NCBI GenBank assembly: GCA_964016985.1
Contig: OZ024826.1
Location: 63,618,910-63,682,909, forward strand
Length of the DNA: 64,000 nucleotides
Source of the DNA: Anodontia alba
Lineage: Eukaryota > Mollusca > Bivalvia > Lucinida > Lucinidae
Reading direction: 5' to 3'
This document shows, piece after piece, positions 43,879-54,280 of the stretch. The notes under the pieces were generated by a model. It worked only from the letters and a program-made list of their open reading frames with translations, was not told the DNA's origin and ran no database searches. Made by a program: the position numbers and the translations under genes. Numbering within the stretch: position 1 is the first letter of the stretch; each line of letters begins with the position of its first letter.

Positions 43879-44100
43879 CTGCAGGACAGAATCTTCCTTC
43901 TGGTCCATCATAGACTGCCAGATTAGTTTTACCAGGAACACTATCATTATATAATGTCAGATGAGCTGGCTGATCATGATCATGATTTGTTCCTGTAAGA
44001 GCCACTGATGACAGAAGGTCAAAGGTCACTTTTCCATCAGGTTTAGGATATTCAATGGGTTCACATTCAACAGCTGGTTTCAGATGAGCATTGTCAGCAC
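43879..44100 (-). CDS. ETFDH: ETFDH penultimate coding exon
   Basis: A 222-bp exon without an internal ATG. It encodes [20 protein letters not shown] then [34 protein letters not shown] and [13 protein letters not shown]: the conserved ETF-QO segment leading into the iron-sulfur domain. The cysteine of FCPAG (43886-43888) is the fourth 4Fe-4S ligand; the other three are in the last exon at 21209-21229. The acceptor is TTATTTTACTATTTTAG at 44101; the donor is CTGCAG followed by GTTAGT at 43878. Both ends are phase 1, and the donor phase matches the exon at 21294. No break is seen. Upstream exons (FAD and quinone domains) are not in the window up to 64000. Confidence 0.96.
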
Positions 44101-44571
44101 CTAAAATAGTAAAATAATTAGCTGTTGAGATTAAGGTGAACAGCTACACCTGGTAGATTTTTGGTCATTTGTTTACATGGGACACAAATTCTGTGACTTC
44201 CTGTTTGCTTTCCTGCACACTAAGCCCCTTCTAAAATGGGATCTACTCTAAAATGCAAGTCCTTTTCAGAAGAGAGGCATAAACAATTTCATATAAATGG
44301 TTGCCTCCCTAGAAAAAGTATCCAATCACTTAAGATTGATTTAGCTATCATATCCTGAAAGTTTGTTCTGGGTGACTGGCAAACAGTGTTGACCCTGATC
44401 AGACACTGCAATTTGCATCTGATCTGGGTCTACACAGTTTGCTCAAGCTATATGTCTAAATATGTAGGGTAAATAAACTATATGTATAGTACTGTAATTA
44501 TCAACCTCCGCTTATCTTTTCAAATTAAAAACTGTACACAAGTATGTTTGTGCATGATCTTTCTACTCAAA
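44101..44571. other. ETFDH intron with repeat module and hairpin copy 3
   Basis: 44190-44330 holds the module 'gacttcctgtttgctttcctg' with 'gtccttttcagaag', shared in reverse with 18230-18310. 44387-44437 is the third hairpin (GACCCTGATCAGACACTGCA ... CATCTGATCTGGGTC). No coding exon. Confidence 0.6.
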
Positions 44572-44833
44572 GTGAAGTTTTTTAAAAGTAAAACATATTT
44601 TAACTATCAATCTTAACCTATAGATAATGTGCTATTCCATTCTGTTTTTCACACCTTCCACAGAAAAAACAACCTTTCAGTCGTAGTCTTAAACCAGAAG
44701 GTCCCTTAGGCAGTTACCTGTATGACGTAACTCTTCCCGCTTAATAGATCACATGTCAGTTTCTTTGATGTATAAAACAAAAGACACAATTAGGAGAGAG
44801 AAGCGCGGGAGGTGTGGAGGGATAATTTTAATT

Positions 44834-44927
44834 ATCTATAGGTTAAGTATTGATAGTTAAAATATGTTTTACTTTTAAAAAACTTCATTTTAACTGCACA
44901 ATACATTAACCTATAGATAATGTGCTA
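44834..44927 (-). repeat. DIRS copy E internal complementary region
   Basis: Complement of the left-end TGAAGTTTTTTAAAAGTAAA block (44834-44890) followed directly by the complement of the right terminus (TTTTAACTGCACAATACATT, to 44927). Same order as in copy A, mirrored. Confidence 0.7.
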
Positions 44928-45043
44928 GAATTTGCAGAATTGGAGGGAGGTGCTCTCCTAATTCCAACACAAAATAAATTGTATCCCACAACTTCTGGTT
45001 TAAGACTCAGGAAACTCTAAGGAATCAGATACATCTAGCTCTA

Positions 45044-46392
45044 CGAGGGATGTTCGAAATGAATTGCTTATTGTCCTCTAGCTCGATATCCACGTGGGGC
45101 ACGATAAAAACCAATACATACCTGCATAGGGCTATTCAATATATATCTACACAATGGTGTATAAATGTACATGTTAGACTAAGTGTAAGACATAAAATTT
45201 GCCATTTGAATACACGCAGTCATTGACCACTGCAGTAAAAATGGTTGGTAGAATCGTCGACAAAAAAGATGAAATACGGGCTTACATCAAAGCTCGCTCA
45301 AAACTTGGTTATTCTTTGAAGAAGCTGATGACTGAAATTTCTACTGCTTTTGGACCTTCTTGTGTGTCTTATGACACAGTTCGGCGGTGGAAAAAGAAAT
45401 TTGAGTCTGGTGTAGAGTCGATCAAAAATGCACCGAAATCAGGCAGGCCAAAATCTGCATCTTGTAAAGAAATCGTTTCCAAAATAAAGGAAATCATTGA
45501 AGGAGATGCCAGATTTACAGTTCGTGATATTGCATGAAAGGTAGGCATATCACTATCAACGGTTCACCTTATTTTGAAGAAGCATTTGAAAGTCAGAAAG
45601 ATTTCTGCTAGATAGGTGCCACATCTGTTGACTGACGAGCAAAAGAGGCAACGGGTTAAAGTGGCCAAAAAGCTGCTTCAAATGTTTCCAAAATATGACA
45701 AAAAGCAGTTTGCCAATGTTGTCACAGGTGATGAAACCTGGGTCCATTATTTTGAGCCCGTCAGAAAGGTTAGCAATAAGATCTGGGCCACTAAACACAG
45801 CAAACGCCCAATAATTGCCAAACGTTCTTTGAGTACAAAGAAGGTTTTGTATGCAATCTTCTTCTCTGGTGAAGGAGTCGCAATAAAAGTGCCAGTGAAA
45901 AAGGGCAAAAGCATCACCGGAAAGTACATGTACCACAAAGACGTAGTACTGAAGAAACTGAAAAAGTATTATCAGAAACGACGCCCTGCCACTGGTTTTA
46001 AACATGTCCGTCTTCTACATGACAATGCCCCAGCTCATACCTCCGCAATAGTTACGGCATTTTTGAAGAAAGAAAAAGTAACTGTTTTGCCTCACTCCCG
46101 TATTCCCCAAACCTTGCCCCATGTGATTTCTTTTTGTTTCCGAAATGGAAAGCATTCCTTGCTGGGCGGAAATATCAGTCCCGACAGGCACTTGGATCTG
46201 CCATTCATCAGTACCTTATTACTGAGCCCAAATCAGCGTACCGTGACGCCTTCAAGAAGTGGATACATCGACTGAAACTTTGCATTTCTAGCCATGGGGA
46301 GTACTTCGAGGGCATGAAATGAGTACTTTTGGGCTAACTTGAAATTTGAAGTCTCCAGATAGAAATAAGCAATTCATTTCGAACATCCCTCG
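45044..46392 (+). mobile_element. Mariner (IS630/Tc1/mariner) DNA transposon, 1,349 bp
   Basis: Perfect 28-bp terminal inverted repeats (45044-45071 starting CGAGGGATGTTCGAAATGAA, and 46365-46392), flanked by TA on both sides (45042-45043, 46393-46394), the mariner target duplication. One transposase gene inside, inactivated. Inserted in decayed DIRS E. The perfect ends indicate a fairly recent insertion, or that it can still be moved in trans. Confidence 0.95.
45199..46322 (+). pseudogene. Mariner transposase, inactivated
   Basis: By family, a DD34D transposase that cuts and pastes the element. Helix-turn-helix domain: KKLMTEISTAFGPSCVSYDT then VRRWKKKFESG, and the linker KSGRPKS. The catalytic domain has VTGDETWVHYF (first Asp, ~45730), LLHDNAPAHTS (second Asp, ~46022) and, after a frame change, the CDFFLFPK region (third Asp, ~46120), with 34 residues between the last two. 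It is broken by a TGA at 45535-45537, a TAG at 45613-45615 and a one-base frame change near 46098-46105. The C-terminus (KKWIHRLKLCISSHGEYFEG) closes at 46322. The start could be 45199 or the in-frame ATG at 45241. Confidence 0.92.
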
Positions 46393-48109
46393 TATATTTA
46401 ATAGAAAGAATGATCTAGATTCACAATATAACATACCTTTAAGGTGTTAGGGTCTTACTACCTTGTATGTTAATAGTAGACTCTAGAGGATGGCAGTTCT
46501 CAAGCCTCAGGACCAAATTATTGCCCACCCCCCCTTTCTTTTTGGGAAACAACTATTGGCCCCAAAAAGAATAATGAGTCATTAAGACATAACCTCGATA
46601 TTCCATTTGCAATGTAAGCTCAGGAATATTGTTTGAAAATATGTTCGAAACAAAACTTGTCAAGCAGAAGTCTAGACAATAAGCTGTCTATCTTAGAGGC
46701 ACAATTTAAATAAGGAAATGTCTTCTCAGTCGAGTTTCCTATAGATAATCTACATATCTTGAGATTTTCTGATAATTTCTAGATATGTAAAGATTATCTA
46801 ATTGTAATAGTCTAAGCTATTAGAATTATGATCTAATTAGAGTCTGTTTAATTGGAGTGATAGGACCGTTTCCAATAAACAGACCATAAACTTAAAATAA
46901 CCATAATGTTGTATAATTATTCCCTTTTGATTTAAATTAAAAAAGGGGAGATAATAAAATTGTGAAGATGGAGTAAACTTAAGTGAATTTCAGTTATCCA
47001 TTAGAAATGAAATGTATATACATAATTTATGGTTTAAACTATTGCTAGACTAATTGTATTAACGTATTTTTAGTCTAGGCATTAAGATAATACGGAGGTT
47101 GCCTAACTCTACTGAGAGGAAAGACAACCTAAATCATTGATAAATACTTTGTCATTGGACATATCGAAAGCGTTTCGTGTCCTGGGCAAATTGAGAAAGG
47201 AAGAGACTGCCAACATCATCACGTAGAGTTTGGCAGACTATAAGAGAGAGAAGAATAAGGCTGATAACAGTTAACTGTAAGACAGCCTTCATATTAGGCT
47301 TAAAATCTTACCATACTGCTGAGATTAAGCAATAGGAAATAACAGGATAGAATTTTTTCTATTGCCTGAAAGGATTGCCATGAAAATTACTCCGGAGTAC
47401 ATAATCATGGAAAAAACAAGAAAAATTTAATACCCACTTTGTAATGACAAATCAGAATGTTCAGACAAAAAGAAAGGACTCTAGAAAGAATGTAATCGGG
47501 CGATAGACATTCTCTAGAAATATTATTCAAAATACTGATTTATCATCTCTGATAACACTTAACTTATAAGTTCAGAGATGGAGTTACTATTCTGTACGAA
47601 TATTTAAGAATAGTGAGAATAGATATAAAAAAAAAAAATCAAATTAAAATTATACTACAGGGCAAATTCCTGCTATGAATAAAACGTTAAGCATAACTAT
47701 TTATTAAGCAAGGAATAACTAAACATATAACTTGTTATAAAATTACTGCCCGGAATTTATAGATAAATATTCAATAGAATTGAATATGTATAGTGTAAAA
47801 AACCTATTTCTGACTAATCGATAATTCCTGAAATACCCAATTACGTGGTTGTATAGAAATTCAGGAAGAAATATATTTATACTCTCGAGATCTATGCGTA
47901 AACCATAGAGAGTTATAATTATAGAAGTGTAACCACGATCCCTAACTCAAGGGTTAAACATGTATAAATTTGAAATAATATAGGTAATTATTATTAATTT
48001 AAAGTCATATAGGTTAAAGATATAATTTATTCCTTCTTTAACCAATATGCAAGAATAGTACTCATTATTTCTGTATTCGCAGGTAGAAATGAGTTCTTAG
48101 TAATCAAAA
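46393..48109 (-). other. Decayed DIRS E recombinase region
   Basis: AT-rich, no open frame. The position in the element and weak similarity to the 3' part of copy A (46450-46560 versus 15670-15790 reversed) suggest the degenerate tyrosine recombinase region. No other gene or RNA seen. Confidence 0.45.
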
Positions 48110-48599
48110 TTTTTTTTTTTTTTTTTTTTTTATGGTTGGTCCTGGGTATGACGTAAAACTGCATCCAGCTGTGACACTCAACATGAGTGTGAGAATGTGA
48201 GGCTGCCCTCTAACACAGTTGCCAGTTGCCTCCCCACCTTCAGGGTTACGAGGCTGCCACAACCTGGGTGGCAGAGCTAGGCAGCAATCATCTACAGACC
48301 GATGGCTTGGTGTTCTAGCTATTGTGGTTTGGCGGACGATCATTTCCTTATAAGGACAACGGCAAAGCACACTGCCCAAGTGCGGGAACAGCGTGCATGC
48401 TCAGATGCCGTAAAAGAACTGAGTTGGGATGTCAGCTAGGACAGGCGATTCCGTAAAAACAGTTGTTCCAAAATCTTTCATGGCAAACACAAGAATAGAA
48501 TTAGAGTTAGGCGGTGCCAACAGACATCAAAGTTCTGTTGGTGACGTCTCCGGCTTGGCCTCCTGTCAGGTGTGGGAGGCAGGGTCGGGCCATTGTGGC

Positions 48600-49807
48600 G
48601 AATCAAGCAAGCACCTGAGGAAATTCAGGGTGGGAACACTCAATGTGAACACCCGGAGAGGAAGAGTTTGAGGTAGTGGAAACACTATCCCGCAGGAAAG
48701 TGGATGTCCACAGCATTCAAGAGACCAGATACCGTGGTGGCAACTGCCGCACAATCAAGGGCAAGGACACCAGGTACAAGCTCTACTGGTCAGGAAACGA
48801 CAAAGGCACTGCTGGTGTAGGAGTGTTTGTGGCAGAAGAGTGGATAGAGAAAGTTTTTGAGGTTCAGAAAGTCTCTAACAGAATTATCTTAGTGAAACTC
48901 ATAGTCGGCCAGCATGTGGTTACCTTCCTGTCTGTGTATGCCCCACAGAGTGGTCTAAGTGATGAGGTTAAGGACCTGTTCTTTGATCAGCTGTGTGCTG
49001 TGACTGCCAGGATCCCAGAATGTCTGATCCCATGTGGAGATTGGAACGGACATGTAGGCCATGCAGGCACTGGATACAGGGAAGTGCATGGTGGGATGGG
49101 GTATGGCAGGCCGGAACCAGATGTTGAGGGTGAGAGAATCCTAGAGTATGCCCTAGCATTTGACATGTTTCAAGAAACGTGACAGCCATCTCATCACATA
49201 CAAGTCGGGAAACATAGCCACGCAGATAGACTTCATCCTTTTCCGTAGGACCATGCGCAAACTTGTCACAGATGTAAAAGTGATCCCTGGCGAGGAAGCA
49301 GCTCTGCAACATCAGCTTCTTGTATGCGACATGAGGATTGATGTGCCACCAAAATCCAAGCGCAAGTTCACCCCTCGCCTCAAAGTTTGGAAGCTTAAAG
49401 ACCCTCAGACAAGCAGTCATTTCCAGGAGGTCTTCAACTTGCATGTGAGCACATCTGCAGGTGTAGCTGATGGGGCCACTGAGGATATCTGGAGCAACAT
49501 CAAGACTGGACTGCCCAAGACAACTGAGGAGGTGTGTGGCACAACTCGGCCACACCGTTGGCGTCGTGAAACCTGGTGGTGGAATGAACACGTGGAAATG
49601 GCCATTGCTGCCAAGCGGAAAGCTTTCAAGGCCTGGAAGGCTGGTAAAGGCACTAGGGCATCATACGATGCAGCCAAACGAAATGCCAGACATGCAGTGC
49701 ACCATGCTCGTCAAGAAGCCGACAAGAAGGTATACGAAAATATTGACCCCGCCTTGCTAATCAGTTTAGAAGAGAGAACACTGATGTTGCTGGTGACAAA
49801 CCTGTGA
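48600..49807 (+). pseudogene. LINE L1 endonuclease domain (APE type)
   Basis: Nicks target DNA to prime reverse transcription, by family. FRVGTLNVNT opens the domain; VDVHSIQETRYRGG holds the catalytic Glu; SVYAPQSG and IPCGDWNGHVG the Asp/Asn; QIDFILFRR follows. In HQLLVCDMR the usual Asp before the His is not present (QHQLL), so the active site is altered. After that comes a basic linker with RRETWWWNEHV and KRKAFKAWK. A stop lies early (near 48670), a frame change at 49160-49182 and a stop at 49805-49807. Confidence 0.82.
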
Positions 49808-50233
49808 AGAATGATGCAGGAGAGATGTCAATGAGCGAAGCAGAAGGCTTGGCTAGAGCACTACCAAAGGCTTCTCAACGTTGAGTTTGACTGGGACCCA
49901 GACCACCTGTCTTATCAACCACCAGTGGAAGGCCCACCCATCCCAATCACCATTGATATGGTTAAGAAGGCTATCTCACAGATGAAGGCAGGCAAAGCAC
50001 CGGGCCCATCAGGCATAGTGGTGGAGATGATACGAGGAGCCGGTGACATGGGCGCCTCCATGATCCGTGACCTCGCAGCTGCAATCATTCATGATGGCAA
50101 GGTACCCTCTGATTGGGAGCAGTTTCATTATCTGCCTCTACAAGGGAAAGGGGGATGCATTGGAAAGGGCCAACTACCGCGGTCTCAAGCTGACAGAGCA
50201 GTTTATGAAAATCCTGGAGAGGATTGTGGACGG
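49808..50233 (+). pseudogene. LINE L1 reverse transcriptase, part 1
   Basis: Start of RT: ITIDMVKKAISQMKAGKAPG then PSGIVVEMI (motif 0), and DWEQFHYLPLQGKG where the frame changes; the other frame continues YKGKGDALERANYRGLKLTE, QFMKILERIVDG (motif 1). It stops at the insertion site; the rest resumes at 56591. Confidence 0.85.
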
Positions 50234-50826
50234 TGTTACGAGCCAGGCGTAACGAGAAAGAAATGAAAGTGAAACCAGCAACAAGCTTTAAATTATTAAC
50301 AATATTTATTCCACAAAAAAAAAATAAGACAAGATTCAAAACAAAAGAATGTAAGTAGACAGTACCTTTCAAGTTTATGTCACAAAGTCCCTCTGAAATA
50401 ATCCATGAGAATTTATAAAACAAATCCTTTGAATATCAGTTTCTGATCCCACAATTTAATGTTCCTGAATTCAGAATTTAAGTCCAGAATTAATAAAATA
50501 GTAAAGTAATCCAGTATAGAATAATTTCCAGTGAAAGTATACAAAGATGCCCAGACGAAAATCTGTTCTCCTTATATAATATCAAAGAAGGTTCTAGAAA
50601 AAGAATTTACTACAAGCATCTCTTATTTTCCAGTTCCAATCAAGAAACTTCTAAATCTTCCATGACATTCCAAAAACAACTCAATCCAGAATCAAGGACG
50701 TAAACATCATGTTATTGTAAACATGTTGTTCTAGAAAGTCATTTTTGGAAACATAGTACACAAAACTATTTATGGAAACATAGTAAACATGTTGTTTAAA
50801 ACAACTGAACACCCTGTTATATAACG
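50234..50826 (-). repeat. 3' LTR of the gypsy-type element
   Basis: 593 bp; TGTTACGAGCC at the outer end, TATATAACG at the inner end (last base G where the other LTR has A). Differs from the 5' LTR at about a dozen sites, including a 3-base length change near 50730. Confidence 0.93.
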
Positions 50827-50846
50827 CTTCCCCTCTTCAGGGAAAA
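50827..50846 (-). promoter_or_regulatory. Polypurine tract region
   Basis: On the minus strand, CCTGAAGAGGGGAAGC directly before the 3' LTR; this is the usual place for plus-strand DNA priming. Confidence 0.6.
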
Positions 50847-50962
50847 GAAAGATTTATGTAATAAAGCTTTCTTTTGCCATAAAATTATCATAAAATAAAA
50901 TACTGATAAAGGCAATTATTATCTTATATACAGCAAGTTACAGGAAACCACAGATCAAGACA

Positions 50963-53900
50963 TCATGCTCTGGACAAGGCATCAGGAATAATATTATCTT
51001 TTCCCCTGATATGCCTGATGTCAAGATTGTATTCCTGTAACAACAGACTCCATTTGAGCAACCTCTGATTCTTGTTTTTCATCTTATGGATGAAAGTCAG
51101 TGGATTGTGATCGCTGAAAACAACAATAGGCGAGGATGAAGAAGTTAGATAAACTTCAAAATGTTGAAGAGCAAGAATGAGAGACAAACATTCTTTCTCT
51201 ACTGTAGAATAATTCTTTTGATGTTTGTTAAACTTTTTGGAAAAGTAACAAACTGGATGATCCACACCATTGTCATCCTCTTGCAGCAATACACCACCTG
51301 CACAAACATCACTTGCATCCACTTCTAGCTTGAATTCTTTATTAAAATTTGGTGCCAAGAGAACCGGCTCACTTCTCAGTATGGCTTTCAGTTCATCAAA
51401 GGCATTCTGACAATCACTGGTCCACTTAAACCTCATTCTTTTACTAAGTAAATTAGTCAGTGGCTCAGCAATGACAGAAAAATTATTACAGAATTTTCTG
51501 TAATAACCGGCCATACCAAGAAACCTCATCAGTTGTCTTTTGCATGTGGGCACCGGAAAATTTGAAATAGCGTCAACTTTAGCCTCTATAGGTTTAACCT
51601 GACCATGACCCACAACATGTCCTAGAAATGTTAAAGTTGCATGACAGAATTCACTTTTAGCAAGGTTTATTGTCAATTTTGCTTCACTTAGTTTATCAAA
51701 GAATGCTTTGATAGTTCCAAGATGGTGATTCCATTCATCATTGTATATGATGGCATCATATATGTAAGCATCGCAATGCTCGATTCCAGCTATTATGGTG
51801 TTGATTAAGCGTTGAAATGTTGCTGGAGAGTTTTTCATTCCGAAAGGCATTACTTTATAGTGATATAATCCATCAGGAGTAACAAATGCTGAGACCTCTT
51901 TGGCTCTTTCTGTGAGAGGAATTTGCCAAAATCCTTTCAGAAGATCAAATTTAGTTATATATTTTGAATTTCCAATTTTGTCAATACAGTCATCCATTCT
52001 TGGTATGGGAAAAGTGTCTGTTTTACTCAAATTATTGACCTTCCTGTAATCGGTGCACATCCGATATGATCCATCAGGTTTTGGCACAAGAATGCAAGGT
52101 GAACTCCATTCACTTTGGCTTGGTTCAATGAAATCATTGTCCAGCAAATACTGAATTTCCTCCCTAAGATATTTTTGTTTTGTTGGATTCATTCTATATG
52201 GATGTTGTTTGACAGGTTGTGAGTCCTCAACATTCACATCATGATAAATTTTGTCAGTCCTTGCAGGAATATCCAGAAATAAGTGTTCATATTGATGAAT
52301 TAACTGTTTCAGTTCCTTTCTTTGGACTGGATCTAGGTGTGAAAGTTTCTGGTCGAGATCCTTTAGAATGTCAGAATTCTGGAGTTTTGATGAAGCAGGA
52401 TCAGATTTGATAAAGTTCATGTCTTCAGAGTTCATTTCACTTTGTTCCTGAGGGACTGAACTAACAACACTAATTGGTGTAACAGAAGAGCTATCCCTAT
52501 CTATGTATTGTTTAAGCATGTTAACATCACATAACTGCTTTTGTTTGCATCTCCCAGGAGTGTTAACAATGTAATTTACATCACTAATCTGTTTATCTAC
52601 AGTGTAAGGGCCGTAATACCTGGCTTGCAATGGTTTGCCAGGAATAGGCAAAAGAGCAAGTACCCTGTCTCCAGGCATGAATTTTCTTTCTTTTGCATTT
52701 TCATCATACCAACGTTTCATTTTCCTTTGTGCTGACTTAAGATTGGTCCGAGCAGCCTCACATGCTCTAGACAGTCTGTCTTTAAAATCTGATACATACT
52801 GAAGTAAGTTCAGAGAACTGTCATCATTTGAGAGAAATTTCTCTTTCAAAAGTTTCAAAGGTCCACGCACAGTGTGGCCAAATACCAGCTCAAATGGGCT
52901 GAAACCAAGAGATTCCTGAACAGATTCTCTAACAGCGAACAACAACAAATGGATGCCCTCATCCCAATCTTTTTCAGTATCAAAGCAGTATGATATGATC
53001 ATATTTTTCAGTGTCTGATGAAATCTTTCAAGGGCACCTTGACTTTCAGGATGGTAAGGTGACGATTTATACTGAGTAATGCCCAACTCATGCATGACCT
53101 GCTGAAAAATTCCTGACATGAAATTTGAGCCCTGATCCGACTGAACAGACTTTGGGAGGCCTACAAACGTGAAGAACCTTACTAAAGCCTTAACAATGTT
53201 CTTAGTTTTAATATTCCTAAGTGGAATGGCTTCTGGGAAACGTGTAGAAGCACACATTATAGTGAGAAGATACTCATGGCCTGACTTGGTTTTAGGCAAG
53301 GGACCAACACAGTCAATAATTATCTTGCTAAAAGGTTCATCAAAAGCAGGAATGGGCTGTAAATGAGCTTTTGGTATTGTCTGGTTGGGTTTTCCTACCA
53401 TCTGACAAGTATGGCAAGACTTACAAAATTGAGAAACGTCAGATTTTAACCCTGGCCAGTAAAAATGGTTAAGGATTTTGTGATAGGTCTTATTTATACC
53501 TAAATGACCTGACATGGGAGTGTCATGGGCCAAGTTCAAAATTTCAGGGCAATAAACCCTCGGAACCACTATTTGGTGGTTAACAGTCCACTCGTCTTCT
53601 GCTGAGACATCAGGAGGACGCCATTTTCTCATCAAAATGCCATTTTTGACATAGAAACAGACTTGACCTTGATCTATTTCTTTCTCATCAAAAGCCCTTT
53701 CAAGCAAAGGCAAAATTTCAGGATCATTATGCTGTTCCTTACAAAGCTGTGACCTTGACACCAAGTCATGACCTTGACCTTGGTCATTTAATATTGTGGA
53801 GTAATGACTGGACTCTGACTTGTTACGTAACTCTATCTGTTTGTCAGACAGGCTGGATGAAAGAGAATTTGTAATCTCATGTTTAAAAGACTGACCCAAA

Positions 53901-54280
53901 AAGGTATCACTTAAATCAATGTCCCCATCATTCTGTTTTGCTTTCTTAGCCGCGGCCCTTGTAATGGCACATGATGGATAAAGATCAGGGATTTCCTGTT
54001 CAATGGGATCGGGTGGCTGATCAATACAAGGTATGTTAGTCAAAAGTGGGTTTACCACAACCTTATCTCCTGCTAAGTCATTGCCTAACAGTAAGTGAAT
54101 ACCTTTAAAAGGTAAAGAAGGCCGAATACCAACAGCCACTAAACCAGTTACCAAATCTGAGGATAAATAAATGTTATGAAGAGGAACATTAACAAATCCA
54201 CACTCTACACCCTGAATAAGGACACTTGTCCCAGAAGAAGTCTTCTCAGAAAAAGGCAGAGTATCTGCTAAAATAAGGGA
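50963..54280 (-). CDS. Gypsy-type pol: protease end, integrase, RT, RNase H
   Basis: In the same frame as gag, after the TAA at 54281-54283. Residues are counted from 54154 (a TTG; no ATG starts this frame). Protease C-terminus: LLGNDLAG at 22-29. Integrase: zinc-finger region 210-250 (SGHLGINKTYHK, CKSCHTCQ) and core with D281, D340 and E376 (DD35E intact), then YYGPYTVD at 513-520. RT: KFDLLKGFWQIPL with D737, and VMPFGMKNSPATFQRL. The YxDD box reads Y-I-Y-D (797-800): Tyr799 (51758-51760) stands where the first Asp belongs, which should abolish polymerase activity. RNase H: D946, E986, D1015, ending DNIIPDALSRA. The absence of an ATG fits expression as a gag-pol fusion. Confidence 0.93.
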   Translation of the reverse strand, partial: SLILADTLPFSEKTSSGTSVLIQGVECGFVNVPLHNIYLSSDLVTGLVAVGIRPSLPFKGIHLLLGNDLAGDKVVVNPLLTNIPCIDQPPDPIEQEIPDLYPSCAITRAAAKKAKQNDGDIDLSDTFLGQSFKHEITNSLSSSLSDKQIELRNKSESSHYSTILNDQGQGHDLVSRSQLCKEQHNDPEILPLLERAFDEKEIDQGQVCFYVKNGILMRKWRPPDVSAEDEWTVNHQIVVPRVYCPEILNLAHDTPMSGHLGINKTYHKILNHFYWPGLKSDVSQFCKSCHTCQMVGKPNQTIPKAHLQPIPAFDEPFSKIIIDCVGPLPKTKSGHEYLLTIMCASTRFPEAIPLRNIKTKNIVKALVRFFTFVGLPKSVQSDQGSNFMSGIFQQVMHELGITQYKSSPYHPESQGALERFHQTLKNMIISYCFDTEKDWDEGIHLLLFAVRESVQESLGFSPFELVFGHTVRGPLKLLKEKFLSNDDSSLNLLQYVSDFKDRLSRACEAARTNLKSAQRKMKRWYDENAKERKFMPGDRVLALLPIPGKPLQARYYGPYTVDKQISDVNYIVNTPGRCKQKQLCDVNMLKQYIDRDSSSVTPISVVSSVPQEQSEMNSEDMNFIKSDPASSKLQNSDILKDLDQKLSHLDPVQRKELKQLIHQYEHLFLDIPARTDKIYHDVNVEDSQPVKQHPYRMNPTKQKYLREEIQYLLDNDFIEPSQSEWSSPCILVPKPDGSYRMCTDYRKVNNLSKTDTFPIPRMDDCIDKIGNSKYITKFDLLKGFWQIPLTERAKEVSAFVTPDGLYHYKVMPFGMKNSPATFQRLINTIIAGIEHCDAYIYDAIIYNDEWNHHLGTIKAFFDKLSEAKLTINLAKSEFCHATLTFLGHVVGHGQVKPIEAKVDAISNFPVPTCKRQLMRFLGMAGYYRKFCNNFSVIAEPLTNLLSKRMRFKWTSDCQNAFDELKAILRSEPVLLAPNFNKEFKLEVDASDVCAGGVLLQEDDNGVDHPVCYFSKKFNKHQKNYSTVEKECLSLILALQHFEVYLTSSSSPIVVFSDHNPLTFIHKMKNKNQRLLKWSLLLQEYNLDIRHIRGKDNIIPDALSRA

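Noticed and set aside
45556..46005. Minus-strand 149-codon open frame
   Set aside because: Antisense of the mariner transposase.
48968..49591. Minus-strand 207-codon open frame
   Set aside because: Antisense of the LINE L1 endonuclease region; no recognisable domain.
50085..50423. Open frame MFYKFSWIISEGLCDINLKG repeated at 55963-56190
   Set aside because: It lies in the LTRs, which is why it occurs twice; no env-like or other homology.
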